64,000 bases of DNA from Dama dama (lineage: Eukaryota > Chordata > Mammalia > Artiodactyla > Cervidae), in contig NC_083701.1 in assembly GCF_033118175.1 (NCBI RefSeq), positions 66,735,001 through 66,799,000 of the forward strand. Direction: 5' to 3'. Made by a program: the position numbers and the translations under genes. A model generated the notes under the pieces. It searched no databases. It was not told where the DNA came from and worked only from the letters and a program-made list of their open reading frames with translations. Position 1 is the first letter of the stretch; each line of letters starts with the position of its first letter. Positions 1 through 12,715 of the stretch are shown here, one piece after another.

Positions 1-1029
1 TTAAAACCCATAACAGAAACAAGAATGTGGAAAGCCAAACAAGTTTGTGTGGTAGGAATCAACTTCTGAGAGGGGGGAAGAAAAGGATTTTTGAAAATCC
101 AAAGCTAAAATATGAAGAAAGCAAACTTTGACTTTGGCCCATAAACTGGTAATTTTGATCTATGGGAGATGAGATACCTACCTCTAAAGCCTGATGGAGG
201 TGGGAAGTAGAGGTGAGCTGAATATATTGGTGGGGGTATTATTTCATTATCACAATGCCAATAGTACTCTCATTGAGAAACTACTCAAATTAATGGATTG
301 GAGGAAAAAATTCATGAAGAGGCAGAGAGTATAAACAGAGACCAGAGAACTGCCCAGCCCAGGAAGGGGGAAGCTTGAGCTAGACAGAGCTCCATAAATT
401 ACATAGAGGAGGCCTAATCCGGAAGGACCACAAGAAGACAGCTGGGTCAGCTCTGAGAGATGGCCCAGGCTCTTGCCCGAATAAAGCCAGTCACCAGCAC
501 CAAGAATCCACATGGTTGCCCAGCCCAGAACCACAGACTCTCAAGCACCTCTCCCATGACCTCCTTTATTACATATGCGAAGCATCATCTCAGATGTTCT
601 TGTTTCCACCTCCTACAACAGCTGCACACCACCCAAGAATCCTACTTGCCCATCCAAACTGTCCCCTGGTGACAAGGACTATTTAATAGCCTATCAGTTT
701 TATAAATCTCCCAAAACCAAGGGTGGGAATCCTGACACTGAGTGAGGCAGAGGTTAGTGTGGAAATATAGGCCCCATGCACGTGATCTTTGGAGGGCGTG
801 AACAAAAGTCCCAGAGACTCCCTCTTCCCTCAGATTCCCCATCACCTCCTCTATCCGGGACATCTGTGAAATGCAGCCCTGTTACATCTACCTGGCCTCA
901 CCTGGCTAAAGACTGGAAGAGACTTGCTGAGAGACCACTTGTTGAGAGTCTGCGGAGTCTATAGGGAAAATATCTAAAGATGAAAGAAGCAGACACACAA
1001 AGTTCACTCAGTCTCACAATTCTAAATTC
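1..1029. other. Unassigned non-coding stretch
   Basis: I see no recognisable gene, RNA or repeat here. The short open frames (up to 94 codons) resemble no family and stop codons are frequent in all frames. Parts may be ancient repeats too eroded to identify by eye. Confidence 0.5.
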
Positions 1030-1140
1030 CTGAGAGCAAGGGCTCTACCTACTTATCACTCTTGTACCCTAAGCATCTGGCCCAATGGTTGACACTTAGA
1101 AGGTTCAGTAAACGGTTTGGGGGATGAATAAACAGCTGGA
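1030..1140 (+). repeat. L2-type LINE 3' end fragment
   Basis: The text follows the usual L2 3' terminus: a gagcaagggctctacc stretch, a degenerate 'catctggcccaatggttgacac' region, and an 'aggttcagtaaacg' remnant of the common agtaggtgctcaataaat ending. L2 is an ancient mammalian LINE and this copy is non-coding. MIR shares this tail, so the family call is not exclusive. Confidence 0.5.
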
Positions 1141-1220
1141 GGGAATAGCGTAAGTCTCTAACACAGAATTATCTGAATTATGGAGAGGTTGGAAGATGTT
1201 AGTCAAGAATGTACAATTGT

Positions 1221-1344
1221 AGGGGACTTCTCTGGTGGCCCAGTGGTTAAGACTCTGACCTTCCCCTGCAGGGGACACGGGTTCGATCTCTGGTCCAGGA
1301 ACTAAGATCCCACATGCCACGTGGCAAGGCCAAATAAATAATAA
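1221..1344 (+). mobile_element. CHR-2-type tRNA-derived SINE
   Basis: It opens with gggacttctctggtgg, has a tRNA-like A-box region (tggcccagtggtt) and a B-box (ggttcgatctc), and ends at ggcaaggccaaataaataa. This is the short cetartiodactyl SINE derived from a tRNA and mobilised by LINE machinery. A 10-bp direct repeat with one mismatch flanks it (gtacaattgt at 1211-1220, gtacagttgt at 1345-1354), consistent with a target-site duplication. Confidence 0.85.
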
Positions 1345-1354
1345 GTACAGTTGT

Positions 1355-4300
1355 GCTTAATCTAAGATAATGAAAAACTGGAACAAAGCAGAGCTACTGT
1401 AGTACCCTCACAACACAGAGGAGCAGAGAAGAGTCCACAAACATGTTTTCCATTTCTGCCCTGAATGCAGCATAACTCTGGCACATGGAGGGCTCCAAGG
1501 GGCGTGTAATAACGTAACAGCTGCCCTCAAATAATAGTGGCCCATACTGATGGTGACCACATCCATATCTACCCAGAGAAGCCACCTAACAGGTACATCA
1601 CTGGGAGGTGACCTGGACATGCTTCACAAAAAGCCTGGATCTTGAGGTGATCCTTTTATTTTATTATCTAGATATTTACTGAACATCTAGCTAGCTCCAG
1701 GAAACTATGTGCCAACCTCAGAAAACTGGGAAGATTCTGGACAAACAGTGAGAAGTGGAGGGGGCTCCAAATGGAGAAAATGGAGTAAACAAAGATAGGA
1801 AGGTAAGAAAAGGACAACTTAATTGAAGAGATGCATACAGTTTACACGATAATTTTACATGTATCATCTCTCAGTCAGAAGGGAGACAATAGTGAGCACA
1901 GTCAATACTGTGGAAAATATTAAGATCCAGTTGGGAGTTAACTGGTAAAGGCAATGCATGGAAAATAGGGAAGTAATATACTCACTCTCCCAGCAGCTTT
2001 CTGGCTGGAAGTAGACAACTAGACATTAATACAATTTCCATACGATGGTGCTTCTCTCAGAACAACCAGGCAGAAGCTGGAATTCACCTGCCTTGGATGA
2101 CAAGTTTCCAGAACTGTCTCCTTAAGGCACATGGATTCCACACCACAGCACTTTTTTAAATAGCAAATACCAGCAAGATTTTCAAACATAAAAATTTTAA
2201 GTGGTTTCAGGACTATTTCAAAAACTGGACTGATTCAATGAATTTATTCTTCAGAGAATCCTGGGCAGTTAGAATTCCAGGTTGCTATTTACAAGCCCAA
2301 AAGTTAATTCCCCTCTTGTATCTCATGGAGTTGCCACTGCCATATGCCCCAGAGAAAAGGCTAAATGCTGTATCGTGATGAAATGAACTAAGCATTTTGG
2401 AATCAATGGTAACCTGTGTTTTAATTCCCACCCCAAATTTCAGAAGGCAGTAAGGGCTGACACCTTTCCACATCCAGAGGCAGATAACATGGAAAATAAT
2501 GCCTCGTTTCCCTTTCCCCTCTTAGCACATCTCCCAACCTGTGCCCTGAACTCTAACACACCTCTTGAATTAGTGTGCAGAGAGTTTCCCAAGATCAACA
2601 CTGAAATACTTCATCAAAGCCTTAATTCAAGGCTAACTGGCATTTTAAGGTAACAGAACCAGCTGTGCACACAACTTGTTTGCCTGAGACACCTCTGCTA
2701 GATCCAGGCTTCTTAAAGTAATCATTCAAGCATGCCATGAATAAGCCAGGCAGCTCCCTGGATTCTCTGACCAGATAAAGGTGGGCAGGAGGCACTAGCC
2801 CTGTGAGTTTTGCATTCCACATCAAGCCCAACTGCCTTGACCCCCTGGGAATTTCTTTCTCTGTAATTCCAAGTATTTGGACCGAGCAGCTCAGTCTCCA
2901 GCAATTTGACAGTTCAATTAATATTTTCATACCTAGATAAATGGGACTATAAAACATGCAGCTGTCATTACAAGATGGTCTATTTTAGGAGCCATTCAAA
3001 CTAAGACAGGGTCTGGCAGGTCACTGAGGCCTTTGGATTTGTGAATTCTTGGTCAGAGGCAGGTCTCTCCCACACTCAGATGCCCTGCCTTCCAGGTTCA
3101 TTCTCGCAGATGATCAATTACCAACATCATGGGTCAAAGAGGCCATTTATCTGCTGCATATCCCCCAGAACTTGGTACCAGATAGAATAACACTCCAAAC
3201 ATTTTGGAGCAGCAAAATAATTCCTCTAACAAAATTTCTCCCTCTGGAGAGTGGGAGTGAGGGTGGACAGATAGCCCTTTGCTTCTATGCCATTGCCCTT
3301 CTATACCTTGTCTAAAAAGAGCCTCTTCTTCAGAACAAAGTAAATAAAATCAGAATGTCGGGAGAGGATTTTGACCTAAGGCTGCCTGATTCCAGAGACT
3401 GTACAACTTTGAAGAAACTGACCCTTCTGAGAGACAGAAAATCTGAACTGGGTAAAAAATTGAAAAGAAGAGTTTCTAGCCTCTGGAGGCACCAAGCAGA
3501 TTTTATTTGAAAGAACTGAAAAATCTGACGTGGAAATATTTTTCAAATACAGTAAAGTAACCTCAGGTATTTATCATATTATTAGGTTTTGAAATAATTG
3601 GAGAAATGAAATTGACTCCCATAAACTAGAGGTCTTCTGCCTTAAAATGAAAAGATGACTCTACTGCCATCATAATCCTTTTATGTTTAAGATACGCTTT
3701 TAATTGGATTCTACCTACTTGTCTCTGTTAGTTGATTCCTCAAAAGTGTTGCTTGTTTGGATCCAGTTTCATAGAGTGGGTTAGAAGTTTCCAGTTAAAC
3801 CCTAGATTTAGTTTGTTGAGTCTAAAAACAAGATACACAAGAGAAGTGCTCCAAAAGATTTATATCCTGTCACATTTCATGGGGTACAACTTAATTCTAC
3901 AAAAGCAGGGGAGGCGTTATTTACTTTCTCTTCTCACAGTCTTTCTGGTACTGGGAGAAAAATGATCTTTCAGGGAACCTGGCCACAAAACCTAATAGAT
4001 GAGCATCTTTAAAATGCAAAGAAAAGAGGTAAGACACATGACAAAATAACATACCAGAGTTATGCTCTCAGAATATTTAAGATCAATTTTCTTCTTGACT
4101 TTCCCTTCTTCTGCAAGACCTGAAGTACACAGAGCATCACCACCTCCACCAGCACCCAGCTCCACTGAGAGGAACAAACAGAAAACTGGAAGAGGGAGAG
4201 GGAATCTTAGGATATGCAGAGAGGATCATGAGAGAGAGAAGAAGGGAAGGAATGGCCAGGGAAGAAAGACTTCTTAGACCGTCTGAGGACACTCAGTATG

Positions 4301-5137
4301 GACTGGAATAATCTGGAAGAGAAGAGAATTGATTTTCACCACGTTCTTAACTCCAAATGTGGCTGCTCTCCCAACAGTAAATCTTTGATTTGCCAGGAAT
4401 CACACTTTGATCCTCCAATAGTAAGGCCCTCCCATACTCAGAATAGTAAGTGAAGGGCTGCACATTCCTGCCTTCCAGAGTCAAGGACATGAGTAGGAGG
4501 GTCCACGTGGCTAAAAGTTATAGAGAAGTGCCATTACAATAAGTAAGGTCCATGGTTCGAGGAATTATACATTAAAAAAAAAATAAGACTCTCAGGCAAT
4601 ATAGTTCCACAACTTCATAATGTGACTTCCCATCTCTTCTAAATAATAGAAGAAAGCAGAAAAAAATGAAATCATAAGATATATCTGATATATAGATATT
4701 ACTCAAAATATCTTTAAATATCAAAAGTCAGGATTGAGGCTGTGGGTCTTCTGGGTTCTAGAGTCAGAAGCATAGCAGCCAGGAGCTGCCAGAAGTAAGG
4801 CGGAATAATAGGAACTAAAGATGCTCCATTTGAAACTAGGTACGGAGCCAGGTTCTCTGTAGGTAGTCATAGAACTTCGGGTTTTCTTGATATGGAAAAG
4901 CGAGAAAATAAAAAGGTACTGACCTAACACAGAGGACCTTAGATTCATAAGAAGCTGTGAATCAAGGAAAATGGGAGCAAAGAGACAAACTGTCCTGATA
5001 AGGAATTGAGGTTATTGTCAAAGCTCAATTTTAAGGCCTGGCGGTCCAGAGATAAAGGCAAAAATCAACAACAACAATGAAAAAGAACTGGACATTGAGG
5101 AAGAGAAAAAGCAAAACAATGACAAAAGCTCCCACTT
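1355..5137. other. Unassigned non-coding stretch
   Basis: About 3.8 kb with no recognised gene or repeat. Open frames reach 111 codons (2622-2957, minus) but lack family features and are best read as chance. The base composition is ordinary and AT-rich. Diverged ancient repeats are probably present but I cannot name them. Confidence 0.45.
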
Positions 5138-5149
5138 AAAATAAATCTT
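5138..5149. repeat. Left target-site duplication of the L1
   Basis: The 12-bp sequence aaaataaatctt occurs here and again at 11298-11309, exactly bracketing the L1. Because the right copy adjoins the A-rich tail, the first few A residues are ambiguous, but taaatctt lies outside that ambiguity. Confidence 0.75.
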
Positions 5150-5150
5150 C

Positions 5151-5178
5151 CAAGATTGGCTCAGGATGGCCAATCTTG
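5151..5178. repeat. Inverted repeat at the L1 5' end
   Basis: Perfect 10-bp arms (caagattggc at 5151-5160, gccaatcttg at 5169-5178) separated by 8 bases form a potential hairpin exactly at the 5' end of the L1. L1 sequences I recognise run straight from ccaagatggcgg to agtagaagg, so the extra bases look like a local copy made during or after insertion. Confidence 0.6.
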
Positions 5179-6061
5179 AGTAGAAGGACATATGCTAATG
5201 GTGTAGAGGACATGTGACCATCTCCTCCTGTGACAGCACTGAAATTGCAACTAACTGTTGAACAACCATCAATAGGAGGACACTGGAACTCACCAAAAAA
5301 AAAAAAAAAAAAAATACCCCAAAGACAAGAGAGAAGCCACAATGAGATGGTAGGAGGGGCACAACCACAATAAGATCAAATCCCATACCCACCAGATGGG
5401 CAACTCACAAACTGAAGAATAATAATACCAAAGAAGTTCTTCCACTGTTGTGAAGGTTCTGAGACCCACATCAGGCTTCCCAGCCTGGGGATCTGGCAAA
5501 AGAACTAGGAATGCCCAGGGAATCTGATTTTGAAGGCCAGTGGGATAGATCGCAGGACTTCCACAGGGGAGAAAACAGAGACTCCACTCTTGAAGAGCAC
5601 AAACAAAGTCTTGTGTGCATCAGAACCCAGGGAAGAGGAGCAGTGACTCCACAGGAGACTGAACCAGGCCTACCTGCTAGTGTTGGAGGGTCTTCTGTGG
5701 AGGCGTGGGTTGGCTGTGGCTTACCACAGGGATGGGGGCACAGGCAGCAGGGTCCTGGGAGGCGCCCTTTGGATAAGCCCTCTTGGAAGTCGCCATTTGT
5801 CCTACCATACTGCTAGTAGACAAGGGCTGGGTAGCCTCAGGTCAAACAAATAACAGGGAGGGAGTTCAGCCCCATCCATCAGCAGACAATTGGATTGAAG
5901 TTTTACTGAACATGGCCCTGCCACCAGAGCAAGATCCAGTTTCTTCCAAAGCATAAGCCTCTCAGCCTCACCCACCAGAGGGCAGACAGAAGAAGCAACA
6001 AGAACTACAGTCCCACAGCCTTCAAACTAAAAACTATAATCACAGAAAGTTAATCAAAGAG

Positions 6062-6887
6062 AAAAGGCAGAGGATTATCTCCCAGGTAAAGGAACAGAAA
6101 AACAACTAAATGAAGTGAGAATAGGCAACTTTCCAGAAAAATGATTTCAGAATGATAGTAAAAATGATCCAGAAACTCAGAGAAAGAATGAAGGAGATGA
6201 AAGAAATGTTTACCAAAGACCTAGAAGAACTAAAGAACAGAGATGAACAACACACTAGAAGAAAACAATAGCAGAATAACTGAGGCAGAAGAGCAGATAA
6301 GCAAACTGGAAGACAGAATGTTGGAAATCACTGCCAAAAAACAGAATGAAAAGAAATGAAGACAGCCTAAGAGACCTCTGGGACAACATTAAACACACCA
6401 ACATTCACATTATAGGAGTCCCAGAAGAAGACGAGAGGAAGGACCTGAGAAAATATTTGAAGAGATAACAGCTGAAAACTTCCCTAATATAGGAAAGCAA
6501 ATTATCAGCCAAGCCCAGGAAGCACAGAGAGTCCCAGGAAGGATAAACCCAAGAAGGAAACACACTGACACATATGGTAATCAAACTGACAAAAATTAAA
6601 GACAAAGATAAAATATTAAAAACAACAAGGAAACAGCGAAACATAAAATACAGGGAAGTCCCATAAATTTATAGCTGATTTCTCAACAGAAGCTCTAAAA
6701 GCTAGATGGAAATGGCACAATATATTTCAAGTGATGAAAGTGAAGAGCTACAACCAAGAATACTCTATCCAACAAGACTAGTGTTCAGATTTGATGGGGA
6801 AATCAAAAGCTTTACAGATAAGCAAAAGTTAAGAGCATTCACCATCAGCAAACCAGCCTTACAACAAATGCTAAAGGAACTTTTCTA
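6062..6887 (+). pseudogene. L1 ORF1 (RNA-binding protein) remnant
   Basis: ORF1p is a trimeric nucleic-acid-binding chaperone of the L1 particle. The N-terminal coiled-coil region is at about 6100-6350. The C-terminal domain is readable to LRAFTISKPALQQMLKELF and a stop at 6886-6888. The expected start ATG just before AAAAGGCAG (6062-6070) reads GAG. A deletion near 6350 throws the frame to a stop (gaaatga), and at least one further frameshift follows near 6450 (gagataa). Only the last 60 codons remain open as one frame (6706-6888). Confidence 0.85.
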
Positions 6888-6963
6888 GGCAGGAAACACA
6901 AGAAAAGGAAAAGACCTACAAAAATAAAGCCAAAATAATTAAGAAAAAGGTTATAGGATCATA

Positions 6964-7165
6964 AAACATTAGTCTCTCAGCCATGTACAACTCTTTGCAA
7001 CCCCATGAACTATAGCCTGCCAGGATCTTGTGTCCATGGAATTCTTCAGGCAAGAATATTGGAGTGGGTAGCCATTCCCTTCTCCAGGAAATCTTCCTGA
7101 TTCTGAGATTGAATCTCCCACATTGCAAGCAGATTCTTTACCATCTAAGCCACCAGGGAACCCAA
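6964..7165 (-). mobile_element. Bov-A2/Bov-tA SINE nested in the L1
   Basis: Read on the minus strand it begins ggttccctggtggctta and contains the tRNA-like B-box region and the diagnostic segment tactccaatattcttgcctg, ending near agtctctcagcc. An exact 11-bp duplication, ataggatcata, lies at 6953-6963 and 7166-7176. The duplicated bases belong to the L1, so this SINE inserted after it. Confidence 0.92.
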
Positions 7166-10100
7166 ATAGGATCATACATTTTGATAATTATCTTAAATGT
7201 AAACAGATTAAATGCACCAACCAAAAGACATTAGACTGACTGGGTGAATACAAAAACAAAACCCTTATAATGCTGTCTACAAGAGACCCACCTCAGACCC
7301 AAGGATACTGACAGACTGAAAGTAAGGGGATACAAGAAGGTATTCCATGCAAATGAAAATCAGAAGAAAGCTGGAGTAGCAATACCCATATAAGACAAAA
7401 TAGACTTTAAACCAAAGACTCTTATAAGAGAGAAGAGTACTGCATAATGATGCAGTGTTCAATTCAAGAAGATGTAACCATTATAAATAGATGTGCACCC
7501 AACATAGAAGCACCTCACTATTTAAGGCAAATACAAACAACTATCAAGGGAGAAATCAACAGTAACACAATAATAGTGGAGAACTTTGACACCTCACTTT
7601 CATCAATGGACAGATCATTCAGACAAAAAATTAATAAGGAAACACAGGCTTTAAATGATACTTTAAATCAAATGGACTTAATTGATAATTATAGAATATT
7701 CCATACCAAAACAGCAGACTACACATTCTTCTCAAGGACACACAGAACATTCTCCAGGATTGACCACATGCTGGGTCACAAGGTGAGCCTTAAGTAAATT
7801 TAAGAAAATCAAAATCATTTCAAGCATCTTTTCTGATCACAATACTATGAGATCAGAAATAAACTACAAGAAAAAACTATTTGAAAAACACAAACATGTG
7901 GCAGATAAATAATAATGTACAAAACAACCAATGCATCAGTGAAGAAATCAAAGAGAAAATTTTAAAAAATACCTACAGACAAATGAAAATGAAAGCACAA
8001 CAGTCCAAAACCTACAGGATATAGCAAAAGCATTTCTAAGAGGGAAGTTTACAGCAATACAATCTTACCTCAAGAAACAAGAAAAATCTCAAATAAACAA
8101 CCTAACTTAAAACAACTAGAGAAAGAAAAACAAATAAAGCCTACAGTTAGTAGAAGGAAAGAAGTCATAAAGGCCTGAGCAGAAATAAATGAAATAGAGA
8201 CAAGGAAAGAAATCACAAAGGTAAATGAAACTAAAATCTGGTTATTTGAAAAGATAAACAAAATTGATAAAACTTTTGTCAGACTCATCAAGAAAAAAAG
8301 AAACAGGACTCAAATCAATAAAATTAGAAATGAAAAAGAAGATACAACTGACACCACAGAAATACAAAGAATCATAAGAGACTGCGATGAGTAACTATAT
8401 GCCAATAAAATGGACAACCTGGAAGAAACAGACAAGTCTTTAGAAAGATACAGTCTCCTAAGACTGAACCAGGAAGAAATAGAAAATATGAACAGACCAA
8501 TCACAAGCACTGAAATTGAAACTGATTTTAAAAATCCCAACAAATAAAAGTCCAGGACCTGATGACATCACAGGTAAAATCTATCAAATATTCAGAGAAG
8601 AGTTAACACCTATATTTCTGAAACTGTTCCAAAAACTCACAGAGGAAGGAAATTTCCAAACCCATTCTATGAGACCCCCATCACTCTGAAACCAAAACCA
8701 GACAAAGATACCACACACAAAAAAAGAAAATTACAGGCCATTATCACTGATGAACATAGATGCAAATATCCTCAAAAAAAAATACTAGCGATCCATATCT
8801 AACTACATTAAAAAGTTCATACACCATGATCAAGTGGGATTCACCCCAAGGATGCAAGGATTTTTTAATATCTGATGTATCAATGTGATACACCACATCA
8901 ACAAACTGAAGAATAAAAACCACATGATCAACTCAATAGATGCACAAAGAACTTTTGACAAAATTCAGCATCCATTTATGATAAAAAAAAAAAACTCTCC
9001 AAAAAGTGGGCATAGAGGAAAAATACCTCAAAATAATAAAGGCCATATATGACAGGCCTACAGCTCACATCATACTCAATGGTGAACAGCTGAAAGCATT
9101 TCCTCTAAGATCAGGAACAAGACACCATTTTTATTCAACACAGTCAATCAGAGAGTTAAAAAGTAAAGGGAATACAAATTTGAAATAAAGAATTTTAACT
9201 GTCACTGTTTGCAGATGACATGATGCTGTACATAGAAAATCCTAAAGATGCTACCAGAAAACTACTAGAATTCATCAATAAATTTGGTAAAGTTGCAGGT
9301 TACAAAATTAATACGCAGAAATCTGTTGCATCTCTATACACTAACAGTGAAAGATCAGAAAGAGGGATTCAAGAAATAATTCCACTTACCATTGCACAGA
9401 AAGAATAAAATACCTATGAATAAAGTGACAAAAGATCTGTACTCAGAAAACTATAAGATGTTGATGAAAGAAATCAAAGAAGACACAAACATTTGGAAAG
9501 ACACACCATATTCATGGATTGAAAAAAATCGATATTGTCAAAATGTCTATACTACCCAAGGCAATCTACAGATTCAACACAACTCCTATCAAATTACCAA
9601 TGGCATTTTTCACAGAACAGAAAACCCTAAAACTTCTATGGAGACACAGAAGACCCCAAATAGCAAAGCAATCCAGAGAAAGAAAAAAAGAGGTGAGGAA
9701 TCAGGCTCCCTGACTTCAGACTGTACTACAAAGCTACAATCATCAAAACAGTATGGTACTGGCACAAAAATAGAAATATAGATCAATGGAACAGGGTAGA
9801 AAATCCAGAAATAAATCCATGCACCTATGGTCAATTAATCTATGACAGAGGAGACTAGATTGCATAATGTTGGAATGACAATCTCTTCAACAAATGGTAC
9901 TGGGGAAATTGGGCAGCTACATGTCAAAAAATGAAATTAGACCATTCTTTAATATCATACACAAAAATAAGGTCAAAATGGATTAAAGTCCTAAATGTGA
10001 GACTGGACACTATGAAACTCCTAGAGGAAAACATAGGGCAGAGCACTCTCTGACATAAACCACAGCAATATCTATTTTGATCTGTCTCCCAGAATAATGA

Positions 10101-10254
10101 AAATAAAAATAAACAAATGGGACCTACTTAAACTCAAAAGCTTTTGCACAGCAAAGAAAACAATTAGCAAACTGAAAAGATAACCCACAAATTGAGAGAA
10201 AATATTTGCAAAAGATGTGGCAGAAAAGGGGTTAATCTTCAAAATCTATAAATA

Positions 10255-10345
10255 GCTCATGACACTAATAATAGCATCAAATAGCATTAAAACAAACACT
10301 AATGCATTAACGTTTGATGCATTAATAGCATCAAAACAAACAACC
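10255..10345. repeat. Local duplication with a small palindrome inside L1 ORF2
   Basis: Where L1 normally reads from agctcatg into aaaacaaacaaccc, this copy carries about 45 extra bases. The segment taatagcatcaaa...acaaac occurs twice (from 10267 and from 10323), and 8-bp arms taatgcat (10300-10307) and atgcatta (10317-10324) form an inverted repeat between them. It looks like a replication or repair error. Confidence 0.55.
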
Positions 10346-11297
10346 CTGTCAACAAATGGACAGAAGACCTAAATATACATTTCTCTAAAGAAGATATACA
10401 GATGGCCAAGAGGCACATGAAAAGAGGTTCAACATCACTAATTACTAGAGAAATGCAAATCTAATCTACAATATCACCAACCAGCATATCATCAAAAAAT
10501 GCACAAGCAATAAATGCTAGAGAGTGTGTAGAGAGAAGGAGCCCTCCTACTCTGTTAGTGGGAATATAAATTGATACAGCCACTATAGAGAACAGTATGG
10601 AGGTTCCTTAAAAAACTAAAACGGAGCTACCATATGACCCTGCAATCCCACTCCTGGGTATATATCCAGAGAAAAGCATGATCTGGAAGGATATATGCAC
10701 CCCAATGTTCACTGCAGCACTGTTTACAATAGCCAAGACAAGGAAGCAACCTAAATATCCATCGACAGAGGAATGGATAAAGAAGACGTGGTGCATATAT
10801 ACAATGGAATATTACTCTGTCGTTAAATATAATGAAATAATGCCATTTGTAGCAATATGGATGTATCTAGGGACTGTCATACTAAGTGAAATAAGTCAGT
10901 CAGAGAAGGAGAAATGTCATATGATGTCCCTTATATGTAGAATCCAAAAAGTAATGATATAGGTGAACTTACTTACAAAACAGTAAGAAACTCACAGACT
11001 TAGAGAATGAACTTATGGTTGTTGGTAGGAGGGATTAGGGGGAAGGGATAGTTAGGGAATTTGGGATGGACATACACACTCTGTTACATTTAAAATGAAT
11101 AACCACGGACCTGCTGTATAGTACATGGAACTCTGCTCAATGTTATGTGGCATCCTGGATGGGAGGGGAGTTTGGGGGAGAATGGATACATATATGTGAG
11201 TGTCTGAGTCCCCCCACTGTTCTCCTGAAACTATCACAACATTGTCAATCAATTATATTCCAATACAAAATAAAAATTTTTTAAGGAAAATAAATAA

Positions 11298-11309
11298 AAA
11301 ATAAATCTT
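11298..11309. repeat. Right target-site duplication of the L1
   Basis: aaaataaatctt, identical to 5138-5149, lies directly after the A-rich L1 tail. Confidence 0.7.
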
Positions 11310-12715
11310 TAAACCAAAATTCTAAAACACAAGCAATCTAATATCACAAAAGTTAGCCAACAAACCTAAACATAAGTTTACTCCAAATGAAATTAACTCT
11401 AGAAGAATTTCACGGAAAAATAAAGAAAATATGCTTTGGATGCTCAGGGAGATAAACGAGGAAAAGGTGACATTTAAAATGAACAAAAATTTATAACTAA
11501 ACATAAAAAATAATCTATAAGATTTTAAAAGCTTATTTGAAACCTTGGAAATGAAAATACAGTCATTGAAAGCATTTAAAGAGTCAAAAGATGTAACAAA
11601 CTATAGAAACAAATAAATAATTAGTACAAAGAAAAATAGGGCAGATCAAGCAGGATAAGAAGAATGTTCATGATGGGGGGAAAGCTGGCCTGAGGAGTCA
11701 GAAATCAAGCAGCCTGCATGGGGCAAGCCTGTGGGTATGCATACACGTGTATACACATTCATTTATATCTATTATTTATGTATATATCTATACACTCATA
11801 TATTTCTTTCTATCCACTGAGAAGGCCTTGGGTCAGGGACACCACAAGAACAAAAAATCACACTAAGTGCCCAAATCTTGGCTTTAAGTACTCTTCTTCA
11901 CTGCAAAAACAGACTTCCATAGAAAAATTGATTCCAAGACTAGGGTAAGGAAAGTAGAAGATGAGCCTATAACATTTTGTCATGCGTGGAAACAAGAAAA
12001 TGCTCAAAGAATGATACAGACTTGTCAAAAGAACACAGAAATCAGCTTGGATGGGCCCCCACTCATCCTGGTGATATTTACCAGAATGTGATGAGGCAGA
12101 AGCAGCAACAAATTCTCTTGGATGCCACGCGTGGTTCCAGCCCCATGTGGTAGAACAGGAATGTCAGATGGCCCTCAAGTTTTTAACCTAACTGGTTCCA
12201 TTGTTTTCTGACACCTTCTGAAATGCCCAGTGCTGGAAAGCAACAATATGAAACCAGTAGACTGCAGAACATCCCTCCTACTGTCTTCCTGTGAATGACA
12301 GATTGTGAAAATTAAAACTCTAGATATGAACATTAATTCTGGTCTTTGTGATTGGGCCAGCACTGAAATGTCTTGCTTTTTAGGGGGTCCATGACTAGTG
12401 TTTTCATTTCACAGACTCATGGATATTAGAAATGGAAAAGATTTATTGAATCATCTTGTACTTGTCCCCTACCAGTCAGACATTGTTCCCCAAAGTCTGT
12501 GAGCTCTGACTGCACCCAGGCAAATTTGCAAAACTTTAAAAAGCAAGCCTGCTGTCTCTACCATAGGTAACAACATCACATTCTCACAGTTCTTATACTC
12601 AGAAAGATTTTCCCCTGGGTTTCAATCTCACTAGTCCTTTTGTGACTTTTCTTCTTTCATCTCCTTTTGCAGTTATAGCTTTTGTACTACTCCCCCATCA
12701 AACCAGTCAATCCTA
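11310..12715. other. Unassigned AT-rich stretch
   Basis: No gene recognised. The first 350 bases are A-rich and could be a second old LINE fragment, but I see no diagnostic block. A TA-rich simple-sequence stretch lies at about 11745-11812. The rest (11900-12715) is unassigned. Confidence 0.45.

Larger units (their letters stand above)
6949..10962 (+). pseudogene. L1 ORF2 (endonuclease/reverse transcriptase) remnant
   Basis: Order follows L1 ORF2: endonuclease (about 7176-7800), reverse transcriptase (about 8300-9450) and C-terminal region (to the stop at 10960-10962). The endonuclease catalytic GDFN block reads ENFD (near 7575), while the SRIDHMLGHK block (about 7758-7787) is kept. The RT active-site FADD survives (about 9208-9219), but the block around QGCPLSPLLF is deleted near 9120-9145. 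The likely start codon is AAG, a SINE interrupts codons near 6964, and stops and frameshifts are frequent. It is non-functional. Confidence 0.88.
5150..11297 (+). mobile_element. Nearly full-length, inactive L1 LINE
   Basis: The element starts with a ccaagat...gagtagaagg 5' end typical of cetartiodactyl L1. It continues through a 5' UTR (about 5150-6060), an ORF1 remnant, an ORF2 remnant and a 3' UTR ending in caatacaaaataaaaa plus an A-rich tail. A 12-bp target-site duplication brackets it. With the nested SINE removed it is about 5.9 kb, so it was inserted nearly intact. Both frames are broken by substitutions and indels, so it cannot move by itself. A run of 20 A (5295-5314) lies in the 5' UTR. 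Confidence 0.93.

Noticed and set aside
1221..1344. tRNA gene because of A- and B-box-like sequences
   Set aside because: No cloverleaf or anticodon arm; the sequence is a tRNA-derived SINE with an A-rich tail. The same applies to the other SINE copies.
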